This document shows positions 10,935 to 22,765 of a stretch of 64,000 nt of DNA, in pieces. Below the pieces are notes generated by a model that was not told the origin of the DNA, ran no database searches, and saw nothing but the letters and a program-made list of their open reading frames with translations. Each line of letters opens with the position of its first letter. Position 1 is the first letter of the stretch. Made by a program: the position numbers and the translations under genes. Origin of the DNA: Phoronis australis. Its lineage: Eukaryota > Phoronida > Phoronidae. The stretch is from NCBI GenBank assembly GCA_002633005.1, contig NMRA01000038.1:453634-517633 (forward strand). Direction: 5' to 3'.

Positions 10935-13900
10935 ATGTCTTCTGGCAATATTGAAAAAGAGGCTTTGGAGGCACAGCCATCTTGCCAACAAGATCTGGGG
11001 AAAACCAACCATGGTATTGTGACGTTGACCACAGACCCATGGCTCAAACCACTGGTCTGTGGAATATGTGGTCATCAGTTTGACTCGGGACGAGGATTAG
11101 ATGTCCATTTGAGGTCACATAAAATTGGCACCAAGTCGCCAGGGCGACCGCCAAAGTCCATTCCAGTTGGAAGCCAGTCGGATACTGACAGCATGACACC
11201 AAAGAAGAGGGGAAGAAAACCAGGATCGAAAGCCAAGTTATCCGACTCTGTAGTGGAGACAGTCGAGGAGCGACCACCGGGAAGCTTACGCCGAAGCTCA
11301 CGTGCCCCAAAACGCGCCTCTTGGTTGCAGCAGTATCTGGTTCCGAAAATTGGCGGTTATGATGACGATGATATTGTAGAGGAACCACAGAAGTCAGCAG
11401 TTGAGAAAGTTGAGGAAATTTCGTCAGCATCAACTTCAATGACTTCTGCAGATGGAAATGAAAATTTTTCCTCGAAAGACGGTTCTGAAAGTATTGTTCA
11501 AGCACCAGTTAGTGGTGAATGCAGTGATGCCCCTGCTTTGATGACTCCTGCTGAACTGCCTGCCCTACCTCTGAACCCCACTGTGACGGAAGGTGTTGTC
11601 GATCCTGCTGAGAAGAGTTCTAATCCGTCGCAGGGGGACAACGCAGGTGTTGAAACGAATGAAGTCGTAACCACTCCTCAAGTTGAAGCAGAGTTAAGGA
11701 CTGAGACCAAATTACCAGTTGTCAATATTCCACCTGAAGATTTGGAAACGATTGTGTTGGTTGCCGAGAAACGTAGTCGTGACGAGGATAGTGACGATCC
11801 AGATTTTGTGGACGACGAGAACGACTCTGATTACGATGGAAAGCCATCCTACAAGCGTCAGCGCAAGTACATGCAGCAGAAAAAGGAATGCGATGTTTGT
11901 GGCAAGGTCAGTTCAGAAATCTTGCAAATACTTGACCATTTTTTTACATATAACTTATTTCAGCTTATAGACATTGAGTGACGTGAGCTCGTTTTCTGTA
12001 GGACAAGGATTTTTCTGATTTAGTTCTTGAATTTTTTGTTTTCCCATTGATGGAGGGCCCTTGCTTGTTTAATGGGAAAGTTGCCTATGCCTTCGGAAAG
12101 TTTCTGTCTTTTGGTGTTATATAATACCGAAAGTTTTCATTTAACTGGGCTAGCTTTTAAAGTTGTAGGAGTGTCAAAAAGTGAGCCTGGGTATCCCGTG
12201 AATGACATTAGAAAAACTTTCAGGTGATCACCCCTACGCTTGCAATGGAATAATCCAGATCCTGTTCTCCACAGCAAAGCATAACTGTGAAGTGGGGACT
12301 TCTGATAAAATTTACTGATGCTGTGGGAGTTGTAACTGACTCTATCTTCGATTGGAAATTTTTCCACCAAAAAATTATGATTTAGACCACTGACCACTGT
12401 AAGACTGAAATTGCTCCAAGCTCAGATGAGTGACTTTTGGATTTGGAAAAAAATAGCACTTCTGCTGTTGCTCGAGACCATATTTGGTGCATCGAATAAC
12501 CCGTTGTGACAAGCCAATTTGTAATTCCTGACCTCAGGCAATAATGAAGTGTCATTTCTTTTGAAGCGCAGAAGCCATGTTTAACTCCACTAAGGAATAA
12601 TGTGAGACCAATTTTATGTTAAACTTTTTAAATAGTCCTGCAATCAAACATTCACTCTTGTGACGGCAGGCTGGTTTATAGGCATTTTGAATTTTACCTT
12701 TGTCTTTGATATTATGGGGTGCTGCTGCAGCAGTGATTGAGTGCCCTTTGCAAGCAGTGCTGCATGAATTCTGGTGTAACAACCCTTCTCAAGTGACTGT
12801 GTCTATATATGAAACAAAGTCATTGATTCAAGATCTTGAACTATCGCAGATGCTGGGAACAAGCCACATGAAGCGCCACATGTTGGCGGTTCATTTGAAC
12901 CAGAAGGACTTTGTCTGTGATCGTGAGGGTTGTGACAAGAAGTTTGCTGTCGTGACAGAGCTCAAGTATCACATACTGTCTGTACACGACAAGGCTACCT
13001 CGAAGGAATGCACATTGTGCGGAAAGGTATGTGTGGTTGGTATATGCTGCCGTGAAATATTGTTTATTAGTACCAAATGTGAAATCTGCTTACTACAAAA
13101 CCAAGCTTACGACAGAGTGAAATATTTCCGAAATAGTTATTTTGGTTGGGAACTTTCACCTGTTTGCCCTATTGTGTACTAAATAGGCGATAAATTACCA
13201 TACTTGATGCAAAAAAGTAATCAGTCTCAAAAACTGGAGAAAATGGCAGGAGATTTTTAAGTCTGATCTAGAAGTTTTGTGTTTTTAATGTTGTCTCATT
13301 GATAGTTCAGAACATCTCATGTATTTTCCCTTTCATCACTTGCTCATACCGTTCTACTCTCTCCCAGTTCCTGTCGGATGCGCACAGCCTCAAGACGCAC
13401 ATGAAGAATCGTCACACGGTCAAGCCTCCTGAGAAAGAGGTCGTGTGTAACGTCTGTGGTCGAGTCTTCCGCAACATTCGTGCCTGTAGCAGTCATATGA
13501 AACAACACACCATGGAGCGTAAGCCGACTGAGTGTGACAAGTGTGGCCGCACCTTCGTCAACCCATCCAAACTGCAGTTCCACCAGAAAGTCAACCCTCA
13601 CTGTAATATGGTGCGCCACGTCTGCGACTTGTGTGGTTACAAGGCATCAAGTCCGTGGAGGCTGAACAACCATCTGCAGCAGACGCATTCGTGTAAGAAT
13701 TTTCATTGGCTGTTACATTATATTAAAATGTCTTCAATTTTAGATAAATATAATTGCCAAAATTACTATTTCTTCATTTTTCATGGTCTTCTAACATTGC
13801 AAATTCCCACATTTTTTAAAATTATTTTCTAATAAATGTTATCAGGTTCAAAACTTGAACATGGAAAGAGAGTCCACTTGATGCTACATATCATTTATGG

Positions 13901-16900
13901 ACAGAGTGGTAAAAGAAAATTTCACTTGTCTACCATAACAGACCAGTTACGTGTCTAGCCATATTTTGTACTGAATTTACTACAACTTGCACCACCATTT
14001 GTAATAAACCGAAATGTCGGATTTAACATGTCTGTATTTACTTACGCGCTCATCTTAAAATTCGTGCTTCTGATTTGGCCTAAAACAAATGTGATTGAAC
14101 TATCGGTGGGGATGATCTTTTTAAACCAAATACTCCATTGCCATCTATTGACACACCTTATATCAATATGCCCCTGTTGTTTTGATAAATGCTTATTGAA
14201 GTATGGTAGATCGGTAACTTTGAGGTAACTAGTGAAGTTTTGGACTGAAAAACAAAAAAAATGTTGGCAAAATTTGCTAGTGAGTATGAACTCTGCCATA
14301 GGTATGGTACTGTTATNGTCCGTGGAGGCTGAACAACCATCTGCAGCAGACGCATTCGTGTAAGAATTTTCATTGGCTGTTACATTATATTAAAATGTCT
14401 TCAATTTTAGATAAATATAATTGCCAAAATTACTATTTCTTCATTTTTCAGGGTCTTCTAACATTGCAAATTCCCACATTTTTTAAAATTATTTTCTAAT
14501 AAATGTTATCAGGTTCAAAACTTGAACATGGAAAGAGAGTCCACTTGATGCTACATATCATTTATGGACAGAGTGGTAAAAGAAAATTTCACTTGTCTAC
14601 CATAACAGACCAGTTACGTGTCTAGCCATATTTTGTACTGAATTTACTACAACTTGCACCACCATTTGGATAATCCTTTGTTTTTGCCTGAAATAAATGT
14701 TTTTGGGTAATTATTACTCCTGAATGAACAGCATGATGTGTCCATGTTGGGGTGTAATGGTTCTATCTGAACATTTATTCAACACTACATGCTTGACTTA
14801 CTCCGGTTTGCTGTTGGCAATTGTAACTTTGACTGAATTATCACTGTATGGTACTTTAACTATCTAACACGCAACATAAAGCTCTTAAGGATTTTGAAAA
14901 CACAAAAGTGATTTCTGCTTGGTCCAATATCTTATTTAGTGTGGTGCTTAAGATGAATTGAGTTAACACGGAAGAAACTGCTTTATGATGTGACAACGTA
15001 CATGAATTTTTGATAAAAAATACTTAATACCTCCATACATGTTGTCACGCGTGAACTGTGGGTGCATGAATTATAAGATGAGCGTGTAAGTAAATACAGA
15101 CATGTTAAACCCGACGTTTCGGTTTATTACTTAAAAACCATTTTCAAGGCGACACAAGTGGAAAATGGTTTGAGTAATAAACCGAAACGTCGGGTTTAAC
15201 ATGTCTGTATTTACTTAATACGCGCTCATCTTAAAATTCGTGCTTCTGATTTGGCCTAAAACGAATGTGATTGAACTATCGGTGGGGATGATCTTTTTAA
15301 ACCAAATACTCCATTGCCATCTATTGACACACCTTATATCAATATGCCCCTGTTGTTTTGAAAATGCTTATTGAGGTATGGTAGCATACTGTTCGCCATC
15401 TTTGTCCCGCAGTGAGTATGAACTCTGCCACAGTTGTGGTTGTACTTGCTAATAGTAAATGTGTTGTTCTGTGATAACGTACTGTTCATCATTTTGTCCC
15501 GCAGTGGCCAGGAACTTTGAATGTGAACACTGCCACAAGTGTTTCAAAACAAAGGAGATGGTGAAGAACCACATCTACAAGGTTCACACGGGCACGCCAA
15601 GTCTGTCATGTGAACACTGTGACCGCAAGTTCTTCTACAAGGCTGAGCTGAAGGAGCATATTCAGATACATTCCAGTGAGTCGTTGGTGAAAACCCTAAG
15701 ATACCTGTTTCACATACAATGCTTGAAGTCGTTTGGTCAATTTAAATGCACAGAAAAGTAAATTTTGGAAAACTGTGAGCATGTCTAACTTAAAGCTGGG
15801 TGACTACATGTTGAAATTTCCCATAAATCTGTAATTTTGGATACGCATGCATCTTCTCGTCCATCCCTAAAATTGCCAATCCACTACGTGTTACTGCTTG
15901 TCCATGTAATGTGTAGAATTTCTCAGAAGTGAATGCCCAAATGATACTTCATTTATTCCACAATGGCTCTAAATTCAACCAACCTGTGATGAAAACTTAT
16001 AAGAAGGTGAAAAAAGGGGAAAAGTTTTAGTTGCCACCAGCAATCAACTCCACACTGGCTATACAACACATTGTTAGTTATGGATCAGGAGTTTCATTGG
16101 CACTGTTGATTTTAACAATGAAAATCAAGTATCTTCTGTTTTCTTGCTGTTGAGAAACCAAAATTTAAATTTGTGTTGTGCAGCTATAGTAAAAACGATG
16201 AAGGATGATGACATTAGGGTCTCCTGTCAAAACCTGATTAATAGTTTCCGTAGGCTCCTCCAGAGGCAATATATCCATTCCTCCTGTGAAGACAACATCT
16301 TTTGATTCAGCCCACTTGCCGTTACACAATCTATCTCATCTCGTTTCTTACTCATCCCAAAAATGGATTTCCAGGCTTCAAAAATGCGTACAGTTCATTA
16401 TTGCTTTGGACCACGCCCATTAATTCATGGCAGTTTAGTTGCATTCGCCATGGCAGTTGACAATCTGGGAATTCCTGGCAGTTTATTGTAGTCAGTTTTA
16501 ATTTAAACAAAGGATGAGGATACAATGGCATTGTTTTACAGCTGTGAAGAGGTTTGTTTTGTCAGTGTTTACACCAGACCTGGGGATTTACAGCGGCTTG
16601 AGCAATAATTCTAGATTTATCTATTCTCCTTTGCAGATAAGCGTCCATTTTCATGTAGCATATGCCACCAGTCATTCAAAACGCTTCATGTGTTGCGAGG
16701 ACATCTGATGGGCAAGCACTCAGACACGTGGTTCAGCTGCGGCTTCTGCAAGTTCACGACCTCACACAAGAAGTCGATGAAGCGGCATATGAAGCTTGTC
16801 CACAAACTGACCAATGTCCAGCTAGAGGTAGGCCAACAACTGGTTTGTTGAGACGCGTACGTAGAAGTGAGGTATAAAAATGGAATCATTGATCAATTGT

Positions 16901-19593
16901 ATTTTGGTGCATGTTGGCAGAATTTGTTAACACCCTTCTGTGTTATTGGCCATTTTATTTGTGCAAAGTGGGAGCCAGGGTGTCTTGGTGGGTGCTCCAA
17001 ATAAAATCCGACATCTGTATGGGGACTTACAGTTGCTTTCACGGATTGACAAAGGATTGGGATCTAAAATGAATTGACTAACGGATGGACGGAGTGACCG
17101 ACTTTATATAATTAGGAGCTGCCAGTATAGTGTATCTTGCTAGGACACAAACTACGATTGAAGCACATCGCTTTGAGCCTCAAGATGTTATTAAAATTAT
17201 ATTATTAAAATTGTGTTAGCTTCTCACTTAGTGTGCACGGAAACAGTAGTTTTAAAAAAACAGACAAAATTTCACATCAATTCGTCAGTTTCGTCGACGT
17301 TATGGCCAAAATCTAGTTGGAAACCATGGGTGAAATAACCACGCCTTGTTAGAAAATTAGCCGTGGTTTTCTTCTCTGAAATTTCCAGTATTTTCTGCTG
17401 GTGAGATTCCAACAACTTCTTCAAATTCTACTGTACGCTGTGCTAGTGGCTAAATCCCTGCATTTCCATTGTTACAGGTAACTGTCGAAGAGCAACCTCC
17501 GGTACCAGAGCAAGCAGAGGCACTCTACATCTCATCAGAGGATGGGACGGTTCAGGTGCACATACCTGATGACCAGGTAAATGTTTGGGCCACAGCTGAT
17601 GGACTGATTGACGGGGGTTTGTTGTGTTAACGTAAATGCAGTAATTAAGTAATTAAGGTAAAAGTAACTTACAGGGATCCCACATTTTGAGAACCAGTTT
17701 TCTCCACTGAGTAGGTGGCATCAAACTGGTTCTCAGAATCCTTGAACCCTGTGTGTGATTATTGCAGCCGTAATTACATTAAGGCCATATGATATCGTAA
17801 AAGAATTAGAAAAGAAAATATAATGGAACAGATATATTGTTCCTGACTGTTAGGTACTTAATGTGTTTTGTTTCATCTTCTGTCATCAAATTTAACCTTC
17901 GTGTTATGTTGCACAGACTTTAAATTGGACAAAATGTTGAATAGACCAAACTAAGGTTGTGACATCATCATGAGGGGGGCTACTGTAAGCTGTGCTTGCA
18001 TGTTGTTTGTCAGATTTCACCACGCTTACTATGCCTGACCTTCATCGTTTCCTGTAAGAGTTTTGCGGGATCATGACTTCTCTATTTTTGCTTGTGTTTT
18101 TATGCATCCTCACATTTTAATTGTTTATTTAGTCTGTTTTTGTCATCTGCTTCTGTATCTGCCACACCGTGCAGAGGGTCATTATGAAAATTGGCAGATG
18201 TGTTCCTACTGACAACAGCCGGTCGGCTGTAACCATACTCATTCTCCCTCCGCTTTTCTAATTTCCCCCTTGATTCTACCTATGTTCATACTTTAACTGA
18301 CAATTATTCCTCCCACTGATGACTGCTGAACGAGCAAAGGACGCAGATGATCGCATGGGCTTGTGGTGCGATTTTCGCCGATTTTGGTCGATTTTTGTTC
18401 TGTCTGTTTACTTCCTGGTTGTAATTTAAACGTGGTAGCAAATGCGCTGAATTCATGAAATAAATGGATCAATTGTGAATCAAAGGATTCTATAAACCTA
18501 GGAGAACTGTTAGCAATTTAAAGTTTGGATGTCAACATGAATCTTGAAACGAATTTAGAGGGAATTATTTTCTGACTTTTGATGTTCGCAGTGGCGACCT
18601 CATGGCGACTTTGAATTTTTCCAAGGTCGCCAAACACAATCTGAGGTTGCATTGGGGGCCTGCAGGTTGCCAAATCGAGAGCTGTCTTATTTTTTTAATG
18701 ACTTTGACCCTTGCCTTGTAACCCTTCTAACATCCTGTATTTTCTTCAGGTACAGGTTGAAGAGCTAGAACACACCATCAATAGTAGCAACAGTGGTAAC
18801 ATGCACGTGCTGACCTCTGGTGGCACACTGGACGTGGAGGGGGGACAGTTCACACCATCGTGTAGTACAGTGGAGGAAGTGTCCGAGGTAAACTGCCCCT
18901 GTGTAGCTGCATTCTTTATAACTGAATAAAAATAGCTGATTACTATTTGTCTCTGCGGTGCTCAAGAATTAGTAAACAGTCTTACAGATGTCTTTTACTT
19001 CAAGCAAAATTCCTTAACTTCAGAACAACAGACTAATTTTGTTGTCATCCAGCAGTGTATATGATGTTTATTCTCACTAGTATATATTATTACATTTTCC
19101 AGAAGTTTTTTTTGTTATTTGTTTTAAGACTTGACGTCCTGACAGATCTCTGATAGAGGAAATGGGTTCTATTTTTGGACATTTTTTTGTGTATAGCAGC
19201 CTCATGTATACAGTCCATGAATACTATCAGAATAAGTCGTTTTCTTGCCTTCTGTTTCTTTTCATTTTAAGGGTCCTTATTCTTTTTCAGGTACTTGTTG
19301 CCCTCGGCAACATGGCTGAGTCAGCTGGCTTCCAAGTGCGTGAGGGAGGCCAGGAGATAGCAGTCGATGGTTCAACGTCTCATCAGGAGGTCTATGTCGC
19401 CACACAGAACATTCCTGTCTCCGAGACAACAACACATGTGCTTAGTGACAGTGAGCTGGTGAACAGTATTATCCTGAACGCTGGTAACGCAAGGGTTGTC
19501 ACGGACGAGAAATCTGGAGACCAGAGGTCAGCACAGGTTTTATCCGTGTCAGAAGATGGAGTGGTGTTCGTGACCAATGGAGACATTCAATGA
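10935..19593 (+). CDS. C2H2 zinc-finger protein, 11 fingers
   Basis: Likely a nuclear DNA-binding regulator. Coding exons: 10935-11906, 12850-13026, 13368-13692, 15505-15675, 16637-16827, 17478-17576, 18750-18887 and 19291-19593. Phases agree throughout and give 791 residues. The ATG at 10935 has a strong context (CCCACCATGT) and follows an acceptor at 10918, so a non-coding first exon lies upstream. Finger 1 is CGIC..H..H (residues 42-62). Two basic AT-hook-like patches follow (GRPPK near 70 and KKRGRKPGSK at 90-99), then a long acidic, low-complexity linker. Ten more fingers follow from exon 1's last codons to exon 5. Examples are CNVC-GRVFRNIRACSSHMKQH, CEHC-HKCFKTKEMVKNH and the NKRPFSC linker before CSIC. 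The first of these ten has only 11 residues between its last Cys and first His. The C-terminal 180 residues are acidic and rich in V/S/T. I cannot assign an orthologue. Confidence 0.9.
13651..14001 (+). repeat. First copy of duplicated block (exon 3 end)
   Basis: This block holds the last 42 coding bases of exon 3 plus intron. It recurs at 14318-14668 with a constant offset of 667 and no indels that I can see. The one substitution I noticed is CATGGTCTT against CAGGGTCTT. It is best explained as an assembly artefact; see findings. Confidence 0.9.
14317..14668 (+). repeat. Single-N join and duplicated block
   Basis: Base 14317 is an isolated N. Directly after it the exon 3 tail (GTCCGTGGAGGCTGAAC) and its intron restart. 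The exon copy has no acceptor or upstream half, so it is not a usable exon. Confidence 0.9.
15073..15235. mobile_element. Fold-back element in zinc-finger intron
   Basis: Arms of about 70 bp are inverted copies. The left holds GAGCGTGTAAGTAAATACAG..CCCGACGTTTCGG and the right holds CCGAAACGTCGGG..CTGTATTTACTTAATACGC. The spacer is about 16 bp. The copy of this intron before the N (14002-14060) carries only the right arm. The core CGACGTTTCG is shared with the element at 9857-10158. Confidence 0.7.
17672..17751. mobile_element. Hairpin element, copy 1
   Basis: Short inverted repeat. CAGGG..TTTTGAGAACCAGTTT faces AAACTGGTTCTCAGAATC..CCCTG around the loop TCTCCACTGAGTAGG. It is a member of a family with copies near 36330, 43933 and 54924. 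Confidence 0.7.
18124..18245. repeat. Fragment of GTCC-rich repeat module
   Basis: AGTCTGTTTTTGT, then GAGGGTCATTATGAAAATTGGCA..TGTG, resembles a module inside the element at 40412-41900 (AGTCTGTTTTTGT.. GATTGTGAAAATTGGCATG). Likely a diverged, truncated copy. Confidence 0.4.
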
Positions 19594-19607
19594 ATACCAT
19601 CTGACTG

Positions 19608-19613
19608 AATAAA
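19608..19613 (+). terminator. Possible polyadenylation signal
   Basis: AATAAA 14 bases after the zinc-finger stop codon. This is unusually close, so a later signal may be used instead, for example the AATAAA near 21846. Confidence 0.35.
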
Positions 19614-19730
19614 GGATCGTTGTTCGGTGCATGTGATGACGCGGTGGTGCCAAGACTGTTTATGCTCAGGTTCCAAAAACATTATTTCTGTGTTAAATGT
19701 CTTCCATCCTTGCCACCATGTTCAGTCAGA

Positions 19731-19780
19731 TGCAAACTACACACCTGCAAACTACACACCTGCAAACTACACACCTGCAA
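19731..19780 (+). repeat. 15-bp tandem repeat
   Basis: Three exact copies of TGCAAACTACACACC plus a partial fourth, probably in the 3' untranslated region of the zinc-finger gene. Confidence 0.9.
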
Positions 19781-20083
19781 AAGCTCAGTAACCATGGACA
19801 CACACACACTACTTATTCAATAGGTTGTTTTCTACTCATGAGGTCACAACTGTATTGTGAGATCAAGTTAGGATGGGCAAGAAAAGTGACCTAAAGAGTC
19901 CACATTCACAGGACGGCTGTCATTGAGGACAATAGTGATGGTGGCTTTAATGCTCATTTTGTCCCAGTGGAGAAAGCACTCTCCCTAGTGACCATGCCTG
20001 CATATGTCAGTCCACTTCTGGGAACCACATTGAAATTGTCTGTACTTTCCAAGGTGTGCGCTGGTGGTTAGCATATCTCAGAT

Positions 20084-20120
20084 ATGATTATTAGTACACA
20101 AGTTGTGTACTAATAATCAT
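20084..20120. repeat. 37-bp near-perfect palindrome
   Basis: Eighteen bases (ATGATTATTAGTACACAA), a single G, then the exact reverse complement of the eighteen. No mismatch is seen. Confidence 0.95.
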
Positions 20121-20134
20121 TGCTCTCTGAGCAC

Positions 20135-20290
20135 TGATATCATGTCCACTGATATTCATTATCAGCACGTCATGTTCATTTGATATTCATTACTGATATC
20201 ATGTCAGCTGATATTGATTATCAGCACGTTATGTTCATTTGATATTCATCACTGATATCATGTCAGCTGATATTCAGTGCTATCAGCTTA
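20135..20290. repeat. 59-bp tandem repeat, TGATAT-rich
   Basis: Units start TGATATCATGTC at 20135, 20194 and 20253 (the last is partial). Degenerate TGATAT-rich DNA continues to about 20490. The unit contains TATCAGCACGT and CATGTTCATTTGATATTC-like modules. Confidence 0.85.
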
Positions 20291-20499
20291 TAACATTCAC
20301 TGATATCTATTGAAATAAGTATCACATGTGCATTGATATCCATGCTTGTGAGCTTGTCATGTGCTCTGGTTTTCAGCTGTGAACATATATTGATATTCAT
20401 TGCTGTAAGTGAACCAGGTTCTCTCTGATAGTCGTTGTTTTGAACATGATGGGACATTGATATAAATCGCTGTGGCATATCATGTACACTGATATTAAT

Positions 20500-22460
20500 T
20501 TCGGTTAACTTTTCGATTAATTCCAATTGTGGGAATTTTGGTTGTTGTTGTTGGTATCTGTTGATGTTAGCTTACCTGCCTCTTTGTTTGGTGTTAACTG
20601 TTAGAAATTGACATTTTACAAACATTTTGGAAGTTGTTTCCACTTGTAGTAGGATAGGCAGAATGGCTTTATCAATCAGTTCATTAGAGTACTTGCTTGA
20701 TTATGATTCATGAAAATTGTCCTAATTTTTAACTTGAAAAGAATACATTTTGAATGTTAATGCCGAATCTCATTGAACTTGGGTTGTGGTAAAATCCACC
20801 TGAAGTGATTTTTCAAAATATAGAAAGTCAGTTTCTGATTGCCATTTGGGGTGAAAGTGTGTTTTTTTAAACTTGTGTTATTGTGAATGAAAGCTGTTGA
20901 ACACTACTTCAATTATGAGCCTGTTGGTGAGAGGTAGCGACTTAAGTTCTCAGTTATGACATGTTGTATTTAGCATAATTATAATGATGTACATAGAAGG
21001 GAAAGGAGTGCATGCAGAGATTGACGTACCTTCACAGAGGTGTCAGGGCTTACAATTTTCTTGTATAAGATTATTTCAGTACTCTTGTTTGGTTTCGATT
21101 TCCTTTTATTTGATTTCCAGATTCCTCTTCTCTCATCTCTTTTTATTACGATTTTGACTTTATTCATTCAAAAAACATTTCTTGCTGTTAGATTTTACAA
21201 CACCAAAAATTATGTTTATCACATAACCCTATTCATTTGTAAATTTAAAAATTTTCCTCTCTTTTTGCCATGGGTCTTTCCAAGCCCTGAGATGTGCAGC
21301 ATTTGTGTAGTTGGACGAACAATGAATGCTTGTCTTTGATCAAAAACTAAATTTTGATTTAGGTCACTTAGTGTTGTAAAGTCAGTCTGATCTTGTTGCT
21401 CGTTCAGATGAGAAATGATTTGTCAACTGGAGAAGTATGAACAAGTCATTGTTGCCTTAGACCAGGTTTATAAGTTATGCTTGTCATGAGGGATAGTTTC
21501 AGTCACCAACTCAGTGTGGCCATGGGGGTAATTCCAGTGAAGCAATTTATTGTAGGCGATTTCAGTTGAAACAAATATGTACGCGATTTCGTTCTTTGGA
21601 TGGGCAAATATGCCTGTGAAGATAGTTGATGTTTTTAACACCAGAGGGTGCTGCAAAGCAACTTTAAATGTGTTATTGCCCCCAGACCCCATCTCTCTCC
21701 AGATTAGTTTGGTTATTTCCCGTTTTACTGAATAAGAATTCTGAATGAATTTCTTAATTTTGTGCTGTATTACATTAAGATTTACATTATGTGAATGTGT
21801 GCAGATTAAAAATTCTCAGTTGATGACCCCAACATCCAAGCTACAATAAAAGTTATCCTCAGCTCCTAGTAAACCATGCTGTTCTCCTGTACAAAAATCA
21901 AGACACCTGTTTTGAATTCAAACTTGGAAGGGAAAAAAATAGGTTGAAATTCAGTTCTAATCATGTTTGGAGACTGAATCTCGAGCTCAGCTAGTATCAG
22001 CTTTGTGTGTGTTAGAAAACACTTGAGGTGTCAGAGTATTTGTGTTTGTAAGAAAAACACTTTGTAGACAATAATAAAATGGGAATGTAACCGTAATGGA
22101 GGTAAGAGAAACTTGTGGAAGCTTTTGTAGTCTCTGGTGTAAATTTGAACTTCGTATAAAGTGTTTTTAAAAAATGAAATTGTGCCAGTTGAATTATAAG
22201 AATGAAATGTTTTTCTAGTGTGGTTTACCTGCTTCCGTGTACAAGTATACAATGGTGTGGAACTTGGTTATACTAAACTTTTCACTGATGCATGCTCACA
22301 CCATACAAAAAAAACTCCTGCACCTTATATGCTGTTTGGGCATTTTATTTCCGTTGAGTGCACATTTGAATTTGTTGTGCAAGACTGTGCGTGGGATTAT
22401 CTTTAATCAGAGTATTAAATAATTAATCAACCTGCAGGCTATCAACTGGCCTTGTTTCAG
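20500..22460. other. Intergenic, no gene seen
   Basis: AT-rich spacer. The short ORFs here lack splice context and codon bias. I see no gene. Confidence 0.5.
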
Positions 22461-22611
22461 TCTTCACGGCGCAGTTGGCTTGGTGGAAACCGGAAATACA
22501 GTCTAGTTCCTCACTTTATTGACTTCCGTATCTGGAAGGTCACGCGAGATGATACCGGACAATATTATAAATGCGCAATGTTGCTCAGCTCATTTCAACG
22601 TGAACTAAAAA
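22461..22611 (+). CDS. Orphan Ig-like V-set exon
   Basis: An acceptor (CTTGTTTCAG) precedes an open phase-0 frame. It encodes a V-set second half: GGNRKYSLVPHF, then FRIWKVTRDDTGQYYKCAM, then SSFQRELK. The RIWKVTRDDTGQYY-x-C run matches the E-F strand signature (D-x-G-x-Y-x-C) of Ig domains, with one extra residue (K) before the Cys. A strong donor (AAAA|GTAAGA) at 22612 gives a phase-1 end, as is common for Ig exons. If it is not spliced there, the frame stays open to 22700. I found no first-half Ig exon, signal peptide or transmembrane exon nearby. It may be one exon of an undetected gene, or a relic. Confidence 0.45.
22515..22520 (-). terminator. Possible polyadenylation signal
   Basis: AATAAA on minus, about 245 bases after the stop of the Cys/His-rich gene. 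It lies inside the oppositely oriented Ig-like exon. Confidence 0.3.
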
Positions 22612-22765
22612 GTAAGAGACTTATTGTGACGAGGGGGCCAATCTGTGCCCTTGTATTTGTTAGGAAGGCCGGACGAAGTTACTCGATGCAATTTATGTGA
22701 CCAATCGTGCCAAAATACATTGGAGCTGTCTAGTCTCGGCTATAGTACTAGTATGGGTATCAGTT

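Noticed and set aside
14318-14360. Second copy of the zinc-finger exon 3 end as a real duplicated exon
   Set aside because: It begins directly at an N with no acceptor, and the whole flanking intron is duplicated too, so an assembly artefact is more likely.
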